Source: Limivivens faecihominis
GTDB taxonomy: Bacteria; Bacillota; Clostridia; Lachnospirales; Lachnospiraceae
Length of the DNA: 64,000 nt
Assembly (NCBI RefSeq): GCF_020686945.1
Contig: NZ_JAJEPR010000013.1
Span: forward strand, 32,390-96,389
Direction: 5' to 3'
The position numbers were made by a program, and so were the translations under genes. Numbering within the stretch: position 1 is the stretch's first letter; every line of letters begins with the position of its first letter. The notes under the pieces are model-generated. The model did not search any database. It was not told the DNA's origin and saw only the letters and a program-made list of their open reading frames with translations. This document shows positions 6,914 to 14,611 of the stretch, piece after piece.

Positions 6914-8218
6914 TTGAATTACACGGAAGCAGTTGAATATATATACAATATTCCCAAATTTACGACGAAAAACAAACCGGAGCACACGGTAGAATTTTTA
7001 AACCGTCTGGGCCATCCGGAGCGTTCGATGAAGATCATCCATGTGGCGGGGACCAACGGAAAAGGTTCCGTCTGTGCCTTCCTCTCCACGATGCTGACCG
7101 AGGCGGGAAAGCGGACAGCCCTCTTTACATCCCCCCATCTGGTGAAGATCAACGAGCGGTTCCAGATCAACAACGAGATGGTTTCCGATGAGGAATTTCT
7201 CTCCGCTTTTTTGAAGGTTCTCGATGTGGTAAAGGGCATGCAGGCGGACGGTCTTCCTCATCCGACCTACTTTGAACTGCTCTTCGGCGTGGCCATGATG
7301 CTCTTTGAGGAGCTGAAAGCCGAGTATGTGGTGCTGGAGACCGGCCTGGGCGGCCGCCTCGATGCCACCAACACCGTGGAGCATCCGCTGGCGACGGTCA
7401 TCACGTCTATCAGCCTGGATCACACGGAGATCCTGGGCGATACCATCGAGAAGATTGCCTTTGAGAAGGCCGGCATCATCAAGCCCGGCGTGCCTGTGAT
7501 CTATGACGGAAGTTCTCCCGAGGCCGAAAAAGTCATCCTCGCCCGAGCCAAAGAGTTGGGAAGCCCGGCTTATCCGGTCTATCCTTCCATGTGTGAAGTT
7601 TTCCTTAAGTCGGACAAAAGCATTGATTTTTACCTGAATTGTGGGTATTATGAACATACGGCTGTCGAGGTGCCCTATCTGGCAGACTACCAGATGATGA
7701 ACAGTTCTCTGGCTCTTGTGGCGCTGGACACCATTGATAAAGACCATGAGATTTCTCTCAAAACCCGTCTTGCAGGCATCAGAAAGACCCGCTGGCAGGG
7801 ACGCATGGAGACCGTTATGCCCGGCGTGGTGCTGGACGGCGCTCACAATGCAGCCGGTGTAAAAGAGTTTGTCCGGACGGTGAAGGAGATCGAGGGAAGC
7901 CGCCGGGTGGTGATGCTTTTCGCTGCCGTTGTGGAGAAAAACTTTGAAACCATGATCGAGACCATCTGCCATGAGACTAACCTTTCCGCGGTTGTGGCCA
8001 CCGAGATCAAAGGCGACCGGAATGTGCCCGCCGAGGATCTGGCAGCCATTTTCCGAAAATACACGGACGCTCCGGTGACAGCAGTCTCTGGGATCAGCGA
8101 TGCTTTCGAGGAGGCCTTAAAAGAGAAAGAGGACGGCATGCTTTTCTGCGTGGGATCCCTCTATCTGGTGGGCGAGCTGAAGGCGATTCTGGCAGAGCGG
8201 AAAAAGAAGGAGTCATAA
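6914..8218 (+). CDS. folC: Bifunctional folylpolyglutamate synthase / dihydrofolate synthase
   Basis: 434 residues, a normal length for FolC. The Mur-ligase-type P-loop is HVAGTNGKGSVCAFL (near residues 46-60), followed by TSPHLVKINERFQIN, the Mg/ATP site YVVLETGLGGRLDATN and SISLDHTEILGDT, and C-terminal LDGAHNAAGV. It adds glutamate to dihydropteroate or reduced folates in the cytoplasm. I chose TTG at 6914 because AAAGGTG precedes it at good spacing and the protein then starts NYTEAVEYIY as in relatives; the longer frame runs through the promoter region. A 50-codon gene begins directly at its stop. Confidence 0.95.
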   Translation: MNYTEAVEYIYNIPKFTTKNKPEHTVEFLNRLGHPERSMKIIHVAGTNGKGSVCAFLSTMLTEAGKRTALFTSPHLVKINERFQINNEMVSDEEFLSAFLKVLDVVKGMQADGLPHPTYFELLFGVAMMLFEELKAEYVVLETGLGGRLDATNTVEHPLATVITSISLDHTEILGDTIEKIAFEKAGIIKPGVPVIYDGSSPEAEKVILARAKELGSPAYPVYPSMCEVFLKSDKSIDFYLNCGYYEHTAVEVPYLADYQMMNSSLALVALDTIDKDHEISLKTRLAGIRKTRWQGRMETVMPGVVLDGAHNAAGVKEFVRTVKEIEGSRRVVMLFAAVVEKNFETMIETICHETNLSAVVATEIKGDRNVPAEDLAAIFRKYTDAPVTAVSGISDAFEEALKEKEDGMLFCVGSLYLVGELKAILAERKKKES

Positions 8219-8371
8219 ATGATCAATTACGAAGAAGAATTAAAGAAATTTCATCCGAGCCTTGATGTGAACGAGGCCGAGGATGCCATCTACAACAGAG
8301 ATTTCACGGATGTCACTGATATCTTGAAAGAACTGATCAACGATGAAAAGAAAAAGCGACAGAAATCATAA
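8219..8371 (+). CDS. Small conserved-type protein of 50 residues
   Basis: ATG immediately follows the folC stop, and the folC 3' end (AAGAAGGAG) supplies the ribosome site, so it is translationally coupled. It encodes 50 residues beginning MINYEEELKKFHPSLDVNEA and ending in a lysine-rich tail. It is charged and helical by appearance, without membrane segments or Cys. It sits 9 bp before the TPR gene. No function is recognised. Confidence 0.75.
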   Translation: MINYEEELKKFHPSLDVNEAEDAIYNRDFTDVTDILKELINDEKKKRQKS

Positions 8372-8380
8372 GGGGAATTT

Positions 8381-9991
8381 ATGAGATGTATATACTGTGG
8401 AACTCCGCTGTCATCCATTGACTACTGTACGGGCTGTGGCGCTGATGTGACTCTCCAGAAGAGGATTGCGAGAATCTCAAACCTTCTTTATAATGAAGGA
8501 CTTGAGAAAGCGCAGGTGCGGGACCTGTCAGGAGCCATTGCCTGTCTGAAACGGAGTCTGAAGTTCAACAAGGAAAACGTAGCAGCAAGGAACCTTCTGG
8601 GCCTTGTGTATTTTGAGACCGGTGAGGTGGTATCTGCCTTAAGCGAGTGGGTCATCAGCAAAAATCTGAATGTGCCCGATAATGTGGCAGATGTGTACAT
8701 AGCCAAGCTGCAGGCAAATAAAAACAAACTGGATACGATCAACCAGACCATCCGGAAATATAACCAGGCGCTTCTCTATTGCCGTCAGGACAATGAGGAC
8801 ATGGCTATGATCCAGCTGAAAAAGGTTCTCGTCCAGAATCCGAAGTTCATCAAGGCCTATCACCTTCTGGCTCTTCTCTATCTGAAACGCCAGGAATATG
8901 AGAAGGCAAGAAAGCTTCTCAAGAAAGCGGCCTATATTGATAACACGAACACGACTACGCTTCGTTATCTGAAGGAAGTGGAGCTGGCAACGGGAATGTC
9001 CACGAGTCTGGAGACGAAGCACAAGAAGAAATACGCGAGAGAAGAGACCGTGAACCGGCTGACCGGAGCCACCACCTACATGAGCGGCAACGAGATGATC
9101 ATTCAGCCGGCCACTTTCCGGGAGAGTTCGGCCGTGGCTACGTTCCTGAATATCTGCCTGGGACTGATCCTGGGCGGAGCGATTGTCTGGTTTCTCGCTG
9201 TTCCGGCCACCCGGCAGAGCGTCAACGCTTCTGCGAATAAACAGGTGACGGACGCCAACACGAAGATGGCCCAGCAGGTGGCGCAGGTTCAGGGCCTGGA
9301 GGACCAGATCGAGACCTACCAGAGCGAGGTGGAAGAGGCCAACAAGACCAGAGACGACGCTAACAAAAAAGTAGACTCCTATGACCAGCTTCTGAAAGCC
9401 ACCCAGACCTATCTGAGCGGGGATCAGTCCTCGGCGGCTTCCCAGCTTACGGAGGTGGACGGCGATTCCATGACCGGCGAGGGAGAAAAACTCTACACCA
9501 GTCTGAATACCCTGCTTCAGGACTATGTGTTTAATGAAGCTTACAATAAGGCGGGCACCGCTTACATGGCGGGAGATTATGCCACAGCGATCACCGAGTA
9601 CACCAAGGCGGTGGCGGCAAATCCGGATTCCTTCGATGCCATCAATTATCTGGCATGGTCCTACAAAAATTCCGGGGACGCGGTCAACGCAGATAAGACC
9701 TTTAAAGAAGCACTGCAGAAATTCCCGGCGAAGGCTTCCGAAATCCAGCCCTACATCACCAACGCCTCCTCAGGGACAACGACCCAGACGGCGGAGACGG
9801 ATGCAGACGGAAATCCGATTGACCAGACCCAGGAAACAGATGCCAACGGGAATCCGATCGACCAGATAGCAGAGACAGACGCGGAGGGAAATCCGATCGA
9901 TCAGACAGCAGAGACAGACGCGAACGGCAATCCCATCAGTCAGACCCAAGAGACGGATGCGAACGGCAACCCCGTCACCACGATCCAGTAA
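8381..9991 (+). CDS. Zinc-ribbon/TPR membrane protein with C-terminal tandem repeats
   Basis: 536 residues. Order: an N-terminal zinc ribbon (CIYCGTPLSSIDYCTGCG), TPR-like helices to about residue 200, one membrane segment (about residues 252-276, FLNICLGLILGGAIVWFL), a coiled coil (QVAQVQGLEDQIETYQSEVE), another TPR block (YNKAGTAYMAGDYATAITEY) and five near-identical 13-residue repeats of the type ETDANGNPIDQTQ at the end. The zinc ribbon and first TPRs should be cytoplasmic and the rest outside. It probably scaffolds other proteins; partners are unknown. It shares a transcript with folC and ends in a terminator. Confidence 0.85.
   Translation: MRCIYCGTPLSSIDYCTGCGADVTLQKRIARISNLLYNEGLEKAQVRDLSGAIACLKRSLKFNKENVAARNLLGLVYFETGEVVSALSEWVISKNLNVPDNVADVYIAKLQANKNKLDTINQTIRKYNQALLYCRQDNEDMAMIQLKKVLVQNPKFIKAYHLLALLYLKRQEYEKARKLLKKAAYIDNTNTTTLRYLKEVELATGMSTSLETKHKKKYAREETVNRLTGATTYMSGNEMIIQPATFRESSAVATFLNICLGLILGGAIVWFLAVPATRQSVNASANKQVTDANTKMAQQVAQVQGLEDQIETYQSEVEEANKTRDDANKKVDSYDQLLKATQTYLSGDQSSAASQLTEVDGDSMTGEGEKLYTSLNTLLQDYVFNEAYNKAGTAYMAGDYATAITEYTKAVAANPDSFDAINYLAWSYKNSGDAVNADKTFKEALQKFPAKASEIQPYITNASSGTTTQTAETDADGNPIDQTQETDANGNPIDQIAETDAEGNPIDQTAETDANGNPISQTQETDANGNPVTTIQ
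9794..9988 (+). repeat. 39-bp tandem repeat, five units, inside TPR protein gene
   Basis: Five back-to-back 39-bp units each encode a 13-residue ETDAxGNPIDQTx-type repeat up to the stop codon. Units differ mostly at silent or conservative positions, which makes length variation between strains likely. Confidence 0.93.
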
Positions 9992-10015
9992 ACAAAAAGA
10001 GAAACCTCGGAGCAG

Positions 10016-10048
10016 AGGACGTATGGAAAAATCCATGCGTCCTTTTTC
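10016..10048 (+). terminator. Terminator of folC-TPR transcript
   Basis: AGGACGTATGGA (10016-10027) pairs with TCCATGCGTCCT (10032-10043) with one wobble pair, followed by TTTTTC. Confidence 0.92.
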
Positions 10049-10090
10049 TATGGAAAAAATGTCATTTTAAAAGGAAGGAGCCGAAAGAGA

Positions 10091-10426
10091 ATGGAGAAAA
10101 TTTTTGTGATTAAAGGAACAAATCTGACGATCCATATGCCAAAGGAGCTGGATCATCACAACGCGGAGGAGATCAAACGGGAGGCAGACCGCCTGCTTGG
10201 AACGAGAAATATCCGGAGCATCATTTTTGATTTCGAGAAGACCAGCTTTATGGACAGCTCCGGCATCGGCATGATTATGGGGCGTTACAAAAACATCCGC
10301 TTCGCCGGGGGAACGGTGCTGGCGGTACGGGTCAACGAGCGCATCCGCCGGATTCTGACTCTCTCCGGCGTCTACAAGTACATCGATATCTATGAGGATT
10401 TGCCGAAACATTCGGAAGTATTTTGA
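10091..10426 (+). CDS. spoIIAA: Anti-sigma F factor antagonist SpoIIAA
   Basis: 111 residues with a STAS fold. The phosphorylated Ser lies in FMDSSGIGMIMGRY, the classic SpoIIAA site. Dephosphorylated SpoIIAA releases sigma F from SpoIIAB in the forespore. ATG follows AAGGAAGGAG. It is first in the spoIIA operon, 12 bp before spoIIAB. Confidence 0.96.
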   Translation: MEKIFVIKGTNLTIHMPKELDHHNAEEIKREADRLLGTRNIRSIIFDFEKTSFMDSSGIGMIMGRYKNIRFAGGTVLAVRVNERIRRILTLSGVYKYIDIYEDLPKHSEVF

Positions 10427-10438
10427 GGAGGAAAAAAG

Positions 10439-10885
10439 ATGGAGTATGAAAACAGAATGAAACTGGAATTTGACAGCCGGTCTGCAAACGAGGGATTTGC
10501 CCGGGTGGCGGTGGCCGCTTTTTTGAGCCAGATGAATCCGACCCTTGAGGAGGTGGCGGACGTGAAGACTGCCCTTTCCGAGGCCGTGACCAACTGTGTG
10601 GTCCACGCCTACGAGGGAAAGGTGGAAAAAATCACCGTGGAGTGCATGATCCGCGGCCAGGAGCTGACGGTTCTTGTGGAGGACAAAGGCTGCGGCATTG
10701 CGGACGTCCGTCAGGCCATGGAGCCGCTTTTCACGACAAAGCCGGATTCCGAGCGCTGCGGCATGGGCTTTGCCTTTATGGAGGCTTTCATGGATTCCGT
10801 GGAGGTGGAGTCAAAGCCCGGCGAGGGCACGAAAGTGGAGATGAGAAAAAAGATCGGAAGAATTCTGAATAAATTTGAACAGTGA
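10439..10885 (+). CDS. spoIIAB: Anti-sigma F factor / serine kinase SpoIIAB
   Basis: 148 residues of GHKL-type kinase: N-box EAVTNCVVHAYEG, G1 VEDKGCGI and G2-like CGMGFAFMEAF. It binds sigma F and phosphorylates SpoIIAA. Start ATG follows GAGGAGG. It lies between spoIIAA and sigF in the conserved order. Confidence 0.96.
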   Translation: MEYENRMKLEFDSRSANEGFARVAVAAFLSQMNPTLEEVADVKTALSEAVTNCVVHAYEGKVEKITVECMIRGQELTVLVEDKGCGIADVRQAMEPLFTTKPDSERCGMGFAFMEAFMDSVEVESKPGEGTKVEMRKKIGRILNKFEQ

Positions 10886-10895
10886 AAGGAAGCCT

Positions 10896-11612
10896 ATGGA
10901 ACGAACCCTGGCGTTAATCGCAAAAGCACACCAAGGGGATAAAGAGGCGAGAAATACACTGGTAGAGGAAAACATCGGCCTGGTCTACACCATTGTACGG
11001 CGATTCTTAGGCCGGGGTATCGAGATGGAGGATCTGGTGCAGATCGGGAGCATCGGTCTTATCAAGGCCATCGACAAGTTTGACCTGAGTTTTGAGGTCC
11101 GTTTTTCAACCTATGCAGTGCCGATGATAGCCGGAGAGATCAAAAGATTTCTCCGGGACGACGGCATGATCAAGGTGAGCCGGAGCCTGAAAGAAAATGC
11201 CCTGAAGGTCTTTACGGCCCGGGAACGGCTGGAAAAACGCCTCGGGAGGGAACCGGCCATGCAGGAGCTCTCGGAGGAGACCGGGCTTTCCGGCGAGGAC
11301 ATCGTCATGGCGATAGAATCAGCCACGGAGGTGGATTCCATCTACCGGACGATCTATCAGGGGGACGGAAATGCGATTTCCCTGGCGGACCGGCTGGAGG
11401 AGAAGGACAATCCTAATGAGCGGCTGTTGGATCATATGGTGCTGCAGGAGGTGATGGCGACCCTCGAGGAGAGGGAAAAACGCCTGATTGAGATGCGCTA
11501 TTTTGAGGAGAAGACCCAGAATCAGGTGGCGGCGGCCCTCTCGATGACCCAGGTCCAGGTCTCCCGGATGGAAAAAAAGATACTGAAAAAAATGCGGGGA
11601 AGGTTTTTCTGA
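10896..11612 (+). CDS. sigF: RNA polymerase sigma F factor
   Basis: 238 residues. Region 2 is visible (NIGLVYTIVRRFLGRG, DLVQIGSIGLIKAIDKFD, FSTYAVPMIAGEIKRFLRDD), then region 3 and a region 4 helix-turn-helix (NQVAAALSMTQVQVSRMEKK). It directs early forespore transcription. I chose ATG at 10896 after AAAGGA; an upstream in-frame TTG overlaps spoIIAB. A weak hairpin overlaps its stop codon. Confidence 0.96.
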   Translation: MERTLALIAKAHQGDKEARNTLVEENIGLVYTIVRRFLGRGIEMEDLVQIGSIGLIKAIDKFDLSFEVRFSTYAVPMIAGEIKRFLRDDGMIKVSRSLKENALKVFTARERLEKRLGREPAMQELSEETGLSGEDIVMAIESATEVDSIYRTIYQGDGNAISLADRLEEKDNPNERLLDHMVLQEVMATLEEREKRLIEMRYFEEKTQNQVAAALSMTQVQVSRMEKKILKKMRGRFF

Positions 11613-11629
11613 TTCCCCGTATATTTTTT
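11595..11629 (+). terminator. Weak terminator overlapping the sigF stop
   Basis: CGGGGAA (11595-11601) pairs with TTCCCCG (11613-11619), then ATATTTTTT. The seven-pair stem with an 11-nt loop is likely leaky. It separates spoIIA from the spoVA genes. Confidence 0.6.
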
Positions 11630-11647
11630 GCTCAGAACGGCACAATA
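11618..11647 (+). promoter_or_regulatory. Candidate forespore (sigma G/F type) promoter of spoVA
   Basis: CGTATAT, 16-bp spacer, CACAATA resembles the forespore consensus (xGxATAx, CATAxTA). spoVA operons are known to be sigma G dependent, which makes this a sensible reading, but the -10 is imperfect. Confidence 0.45.
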
Positions 11648-11671
11648 ATCTCCAAAAGGGAGGTGTTTTGC

Positions 11672-12295
11672 ATGAGCGGGACCGTTTATCTGAAGCTTGA
11701 AAAAAATGTGCAGATCCACAGCCGCATCGTTTCCTTCAAAGACATTGCCCAGATTGTGGCCGATGACAGCGCCCTGGAAAATAAGATCAGGGTGCTGAAG
11801 CTTCCTCCGGACACGGTGCAGGGGCCGGGCCGCTATCCGGTCTCGGTGATGACGCTGATTGAGTTGATTCAGCAGGAATTTCCCGGAATCGAAGTCAACA
11901 ACATCGGCGAGGCGGACTTTATCCTGACGCTTGAAAAAAAGAAACAGCCCGGGGGCCTGTATGCCTGGTGCAAGACCGCGCTGGTGGCGCTCATCGCTTT
12001 TTTCGGGGCGGCCTTTGCCATCATGACCTTCAATAACGATGTGGATATTCCGAAGCTCTTTGGCCAGCTCTACGAACAGTTCACCGGGCGGCCCTCCAAT
12101 GGTTTTACGATTCTCGAAGTGACCTATTCCATCGGCATCGGCCTGGGTGTGCTGATCTTTTTCAATCATTTTATGGGGAAAAAGCTGACTGCGGACCCGA
12201 CGCCCATGGAGGTGGAGATGCGGGCATATGAGGATCAGGTGGATACCACGGTTCTGGAGGCAAGCAGGAGAGCACCGAAGGGAGAAAAGAAGTGA
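11672..12295 (+). CDS. spoVAA: Stage V sporulation protein AA
   Basis: 207 residues: an N-terminal soluble domain (VYLKLEKNVQIHSRIVSFKD) and two membrane segments (ALVALIAFFGAAFAIMTF; SIGIGLGVLIFFNHF), the SpoVAA architecture. It is part of the channel moving dipicolinic acid into the forespore and out on germination. ATG at 11672 lies 8 nt after GGGAGGTG; a GTG at 11663 is the alternative. It overlaps spoVAB by 4 bp. Confidence 0.93.
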   Translation: MSGTVYLKLEKNVQIHSRIVSFKDIAQIVADDSALENKIRVLKLPPDTVQGPGRYPVSVMTLIELIQQEFPGIEVNNIGEADFILTLEKKKQPGGLYAWCKTALVALIAFFGAAFAIMTFNNDVDIPKLFGQLYEQFTGRPSNGFTILEVTYSIGIGLGVLIFFNHFMGKKLTADPTPMEVEMRAYEDQVDTTVLEASRRAPKGEKK

Positions 12296-12705
12296 AGGAA
12301 CAGATTTTTCTGGGGGTCATTGGGTTTTCAGGCGGCCTGGTGATCGCAGGCGGCGTCATTGCCCTGATGGTGGGCCTGGGTGTCATCACCCGCTTTATCG
12401 GGATCAGCCATACGGCCAAACATGTGCGGATTTTTGAAGATGCGATTCTTCTGGGCTCGGTCTTCGGGACGTTGATGACGGTCTATCAGCCCACGATTCC
12501 GCTGGATGCGGCGGGGCTTGCGGTGCTGGGACTTTTCTCCGGGATTTTTGTGGGAGGCTGGATTCTGGCGCTGGCGGAGATCGTCAACATTTTCCCGATT
12601 TTGACCCGCCGCATCGGTCTCACCAAAGGCTTAAGCCTTGTGGTCATCGCGATCGCCCTGGGAAAAATGAGCGGAAGCCTGATACATTTTTACTTCAGAT
12701 GGTAA
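12292..12705 (+). CDS. spoVAB: Stage V sporulation protein AB
   Basis: 137 residues with about four membrane segments (FLGVIGFSGGLVIAGGVIAL; LAVLGLFSGIFVGGWILALA). Homology to SpoVAB is by position in the operon and by FIGISHTAKHVRIFED and GLTKGLSLVVIAIALGKMSG. It starts at GTG overlapping the spoVAA stop and is a component of the spore dipicolinate channel complex. Confidence 0.92.
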   Translation: MKEQIFLGVIGFSGGLVIAGGVIALMVGLGVITRFIGISHTAKHVRIFEDAILLGSVFGTLMTVYQPTIPLDAAGLAVLGLFSGIFVGGWILALAEIVNIFPILTRRIGLTKGLSLVVIAIALGKMSGSLIHFYFRW

Positions 12706-12720
12706 GAAGGAGGTCTTAAC

Positions 12721-13179
12721 GTGGACAAAAACGAACAGAAAAAGCAGCAGTACAACGATTATGTGGAACAGATCACGCCGAAGCATAACCTTCTCAAAAA
12801 TATGCTCTGTGCCTTTCTGGTGGGGGGCCTGATCTGCGTCCTGGGACAGGTGATTTTAAATATCTGCGGAAATTTAGGGCTTGATAAAGACGCTTCGGGA
12901 AGCTGGTGTTCCCTGCTTCTCGTGCTTCTGAGCGTGGTCCTCACGGGCTTTAATATTTACCCGAAGATCGCCAAATTCGGCGGGGCCGGGACTCTGGTGC
13001 CGATCACGGGCTTTGCCAACTCCGTGGCGGCTCCGGCCATCGAGTACCAGAAGGAAGGCCAGGTTTTCGGTATCGGCTGCAAGATTTTTACGATTGCAGG
13101 GCCGGTGATTCTCTACGGCATCATCATGAGCTGGGCTCTGGGGCTGCTCTATTGGGCCTGGAGCTTCCTGAGAGCATAA
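12721..13179 (+). CDS. spoVAC: Stage V sporulation protein AC
   Basis: 152 residues, membrane channel subunit for dipicolinic acid. Visible family segments: YNDYVEQITPKHNLLKNMLC at the N-terminus, FLVGGLICVLGQ and FGGAGTLVPITGFANSVAAP. SpoVAC of Bacillus has been described as a mechanosensitive channel. GTG start after AGAAGGAGGT. 12 bp before spoVAD. Confidence 0.95.
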   Translation: MDKNEQKKQQYNDYVEQITPKHNLLKNMLCAFLVGGLICVLGQVILNICGNLGLDKDASGSWCSLLLVLLSVVLTGFNIYPKIAKFGGAGTLVPITGFANSVAAPAIEYQKEGQVFGIGCKIFTIAGPVILYGIIMSWALGLLYWAWSFLRA

Positions 13180-13191
13180 GGAGGCAGAAAG

Positions 13192-14202
13192 ATGGAAAAA
13201 ACAGTGGGAAAACAGAGCATCCGCTTTGAGGAGGCAATACATCTCATCAGCGCCGCCAGCATCGCGGGGAAAAAAGAAGGGGAAGGCCCCTTGGGAAAAC
13301 TGTTTGATAAGATCTCGGCGGATCCCTGCTTCGGGATGGAGACCTGGGAGAAGGCGGAGAGCGCCATGCAGCGGTCTGCCGTGGAGACTGCCCTTGAAAA
13401 GGCGGAAATGGAGTCGAAAGCGGTACGTTTCCTTTTTGGAGGGGATCTTCTGGGTCAGCTCATTGCCACCTCCTTCGGGGCGGAAGAGCTGGGGATTCCT
13501 TTTTTCGGCCTCTACGGGGCCTGCTCCACCTGCGGAGAGTCCCTGGCCCTGGCGGCTATGACTGTGGCGGCGGGCTTCGGCGATCCGGTGATGGCCGTCA
13601 CCAGCAGCCATTTCGGCGGGGCAGAAAAGCAGTTCCGTTTTCCGCTGGAGTACGGAAACCAGCGGCCGCTGTCTGCCACCTGGACAGTGACCGGGGCGGG
13701 CGCTTTTCTTCTGAGCAAAAAAGGAGGCAGGGTGCGGATCCCCGAAGTGACGATCGGAAAGGTTGTGGATTACGGCGTCAAGGATTCTCTTAATATGGGG
13801 GCCTGCATGGCTCCGGCGGCTGCGGACACGATCGAGAGAAACTTAGAAGATCTCGGGCGGGAGCCGGAGGACTACGACCGGATCATCACCGGGGATCTCG
13901 GCTATGTGGGAAAACAGATTCTGCTGGACCTGTTGAAAGGAAGAGGCATCGATATCAAGGAGCAGCATATGGACTGCGGCATCGAGATTTTCGACAGGGA
14001 GAGCCAGGACACCCATTCCGGAGGAAGCGGCTGCGGCTGTTCCGCCGTGACCCTGGCGGCCTTGATTCTGCCAAAACTCACCTCCGGAGAGTGGAAACGG
14101 GTGCTTTTCGTGCCGACAGGCGCCCTTCTCTCCACCGTGAGCTACAACGAGGGCCAGAGCGTGCCGGGCATCGCCCATGGCGTGGTGCTGGAGCATTGTT
14201 AG
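13192..14202 (+). CDS. spoVAD: Stage V sporulation protein AD
   Basis: 336 residues with a thiolase-like fold, including GLYGACSTCGESLALAAMTV, where relatives place the nucleophile-like Cys, and HSGGSGCGCSAV near the C-terminus. It binds dipicolinic acid on the spore inner membrane surface. ATG follows AAGGAGG. Fourth gene of the spoVA operon. Confidence 0.95.
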   Translation: MEKTVGKQSIRFEEAIHLISAASIAGKKEGEGPLGKLFDKISADPCFGMETWEKAESAMQRSAVETALEKAEMESKAVRFLFGGDLLGQLIATSFGAEELGIPFFGLYGACSTCGESLALAAMTVAAGFGDPVMAVTSSHFGGAEKQFRFPLEYGNQRPLSATWTVTGAGAFLLSKKGGRVRIPEVTIGKVVDYGVKDSLNMGACMAPAAADTIERNLEDLGREPEDYDRIITGDLGYVGKQILLDLLKGRGIDIKEQHMDCGIEIFDRESQDTHSGGSGCGCSAVTLAALILPKLTSGEWKRVLFVPTGALLSTVSYNEGQSVPGIAHGVVLEHC

Positions 14203-14213
14203 GAGGAAAAAAT

Positions 14214-14570
14214 ATGGACTATCTGAATGCATTCTGGGTGGGCGGCCTGATCTGCGCGCTGGTGCAGATCCTTCTGGACCGGACGAAGCTGATGCCGGGC
14301 CGGGTCATGGTGATGCTGGTCTGTTCCGGGGCGGTCTTAGGCTTCCTGGGGATCTATGAGCCCTTTCGGGATTTCGCCGGAGCCGGGGCGGGAGTACCGC
14401 TTCTGGGCTTCGGAAACACGCTCTATCAGGGCATCCGAAAAGCCGTGGATGAGGATGGTTTCCTGGGGCTTTTCATGGGAGGCTTCACGGCCAGCGCCGT
14501 GGGAATTTCCGCCGCGCTGATCTTTTCCTATCTTGCAAGTCTCATTTTCCAGCCGAAAATGAAGGAGTGA
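14214..14570 (+). CDS. spoVAE: Stage V sporulation protein AE
   Basis: 118 residues, three to four membrane segments, related in sequence to SpoVAC (FWVGGLICALVQILLDRTKL; FAGAGAGVPLLGFGNTLYQG). ATG at 14214 follows AGGAGGAAAA, 11 bp after spoVAD. It ends the operon; spoVAEA and spoVAF are not present here. Confidence 0.94.
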   Translation: MDYLNAFWVGGLICALVQILLDRTKLMPGRVMVMLVCSGAVLGFLGIYEPFRDFAGAGAGVPLLGFGNTLYQGIRKAVDEDGFLGLFMGGFTASAVGISAALIFSYLASLIFQPKMKE

Positions 14571-14580
14571 GACAAAAAAG

Positions 14581-14611
14581 CCGCAGGACCGATCGTGATC
14601 CTGCGGTATTT
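14581..14611 (+). terminator. Bidirectional terminator between spoVAE and the alanine symporter
   Basis: CCGCAGGA (14581-14588) pairs with TCCTGCGG (14599-14606). AAAAAA precedes and TATTTT follows, so it can serve both converging genes. Confidence 0.85.

Noticed and set aside
9794..9988. Possible CRISPR array
   Set aside because: The repeat is continuous without spacers, in frame, and encodes protein repeats up to the stop codon.
10060..10095. Sigma H-like promoter just before spoIIAA (AGGAAGG, GAGAAT)
   Set aside because: The putative -10 overlaps the start codon; the AGGAAGGAG is the ribosome site.
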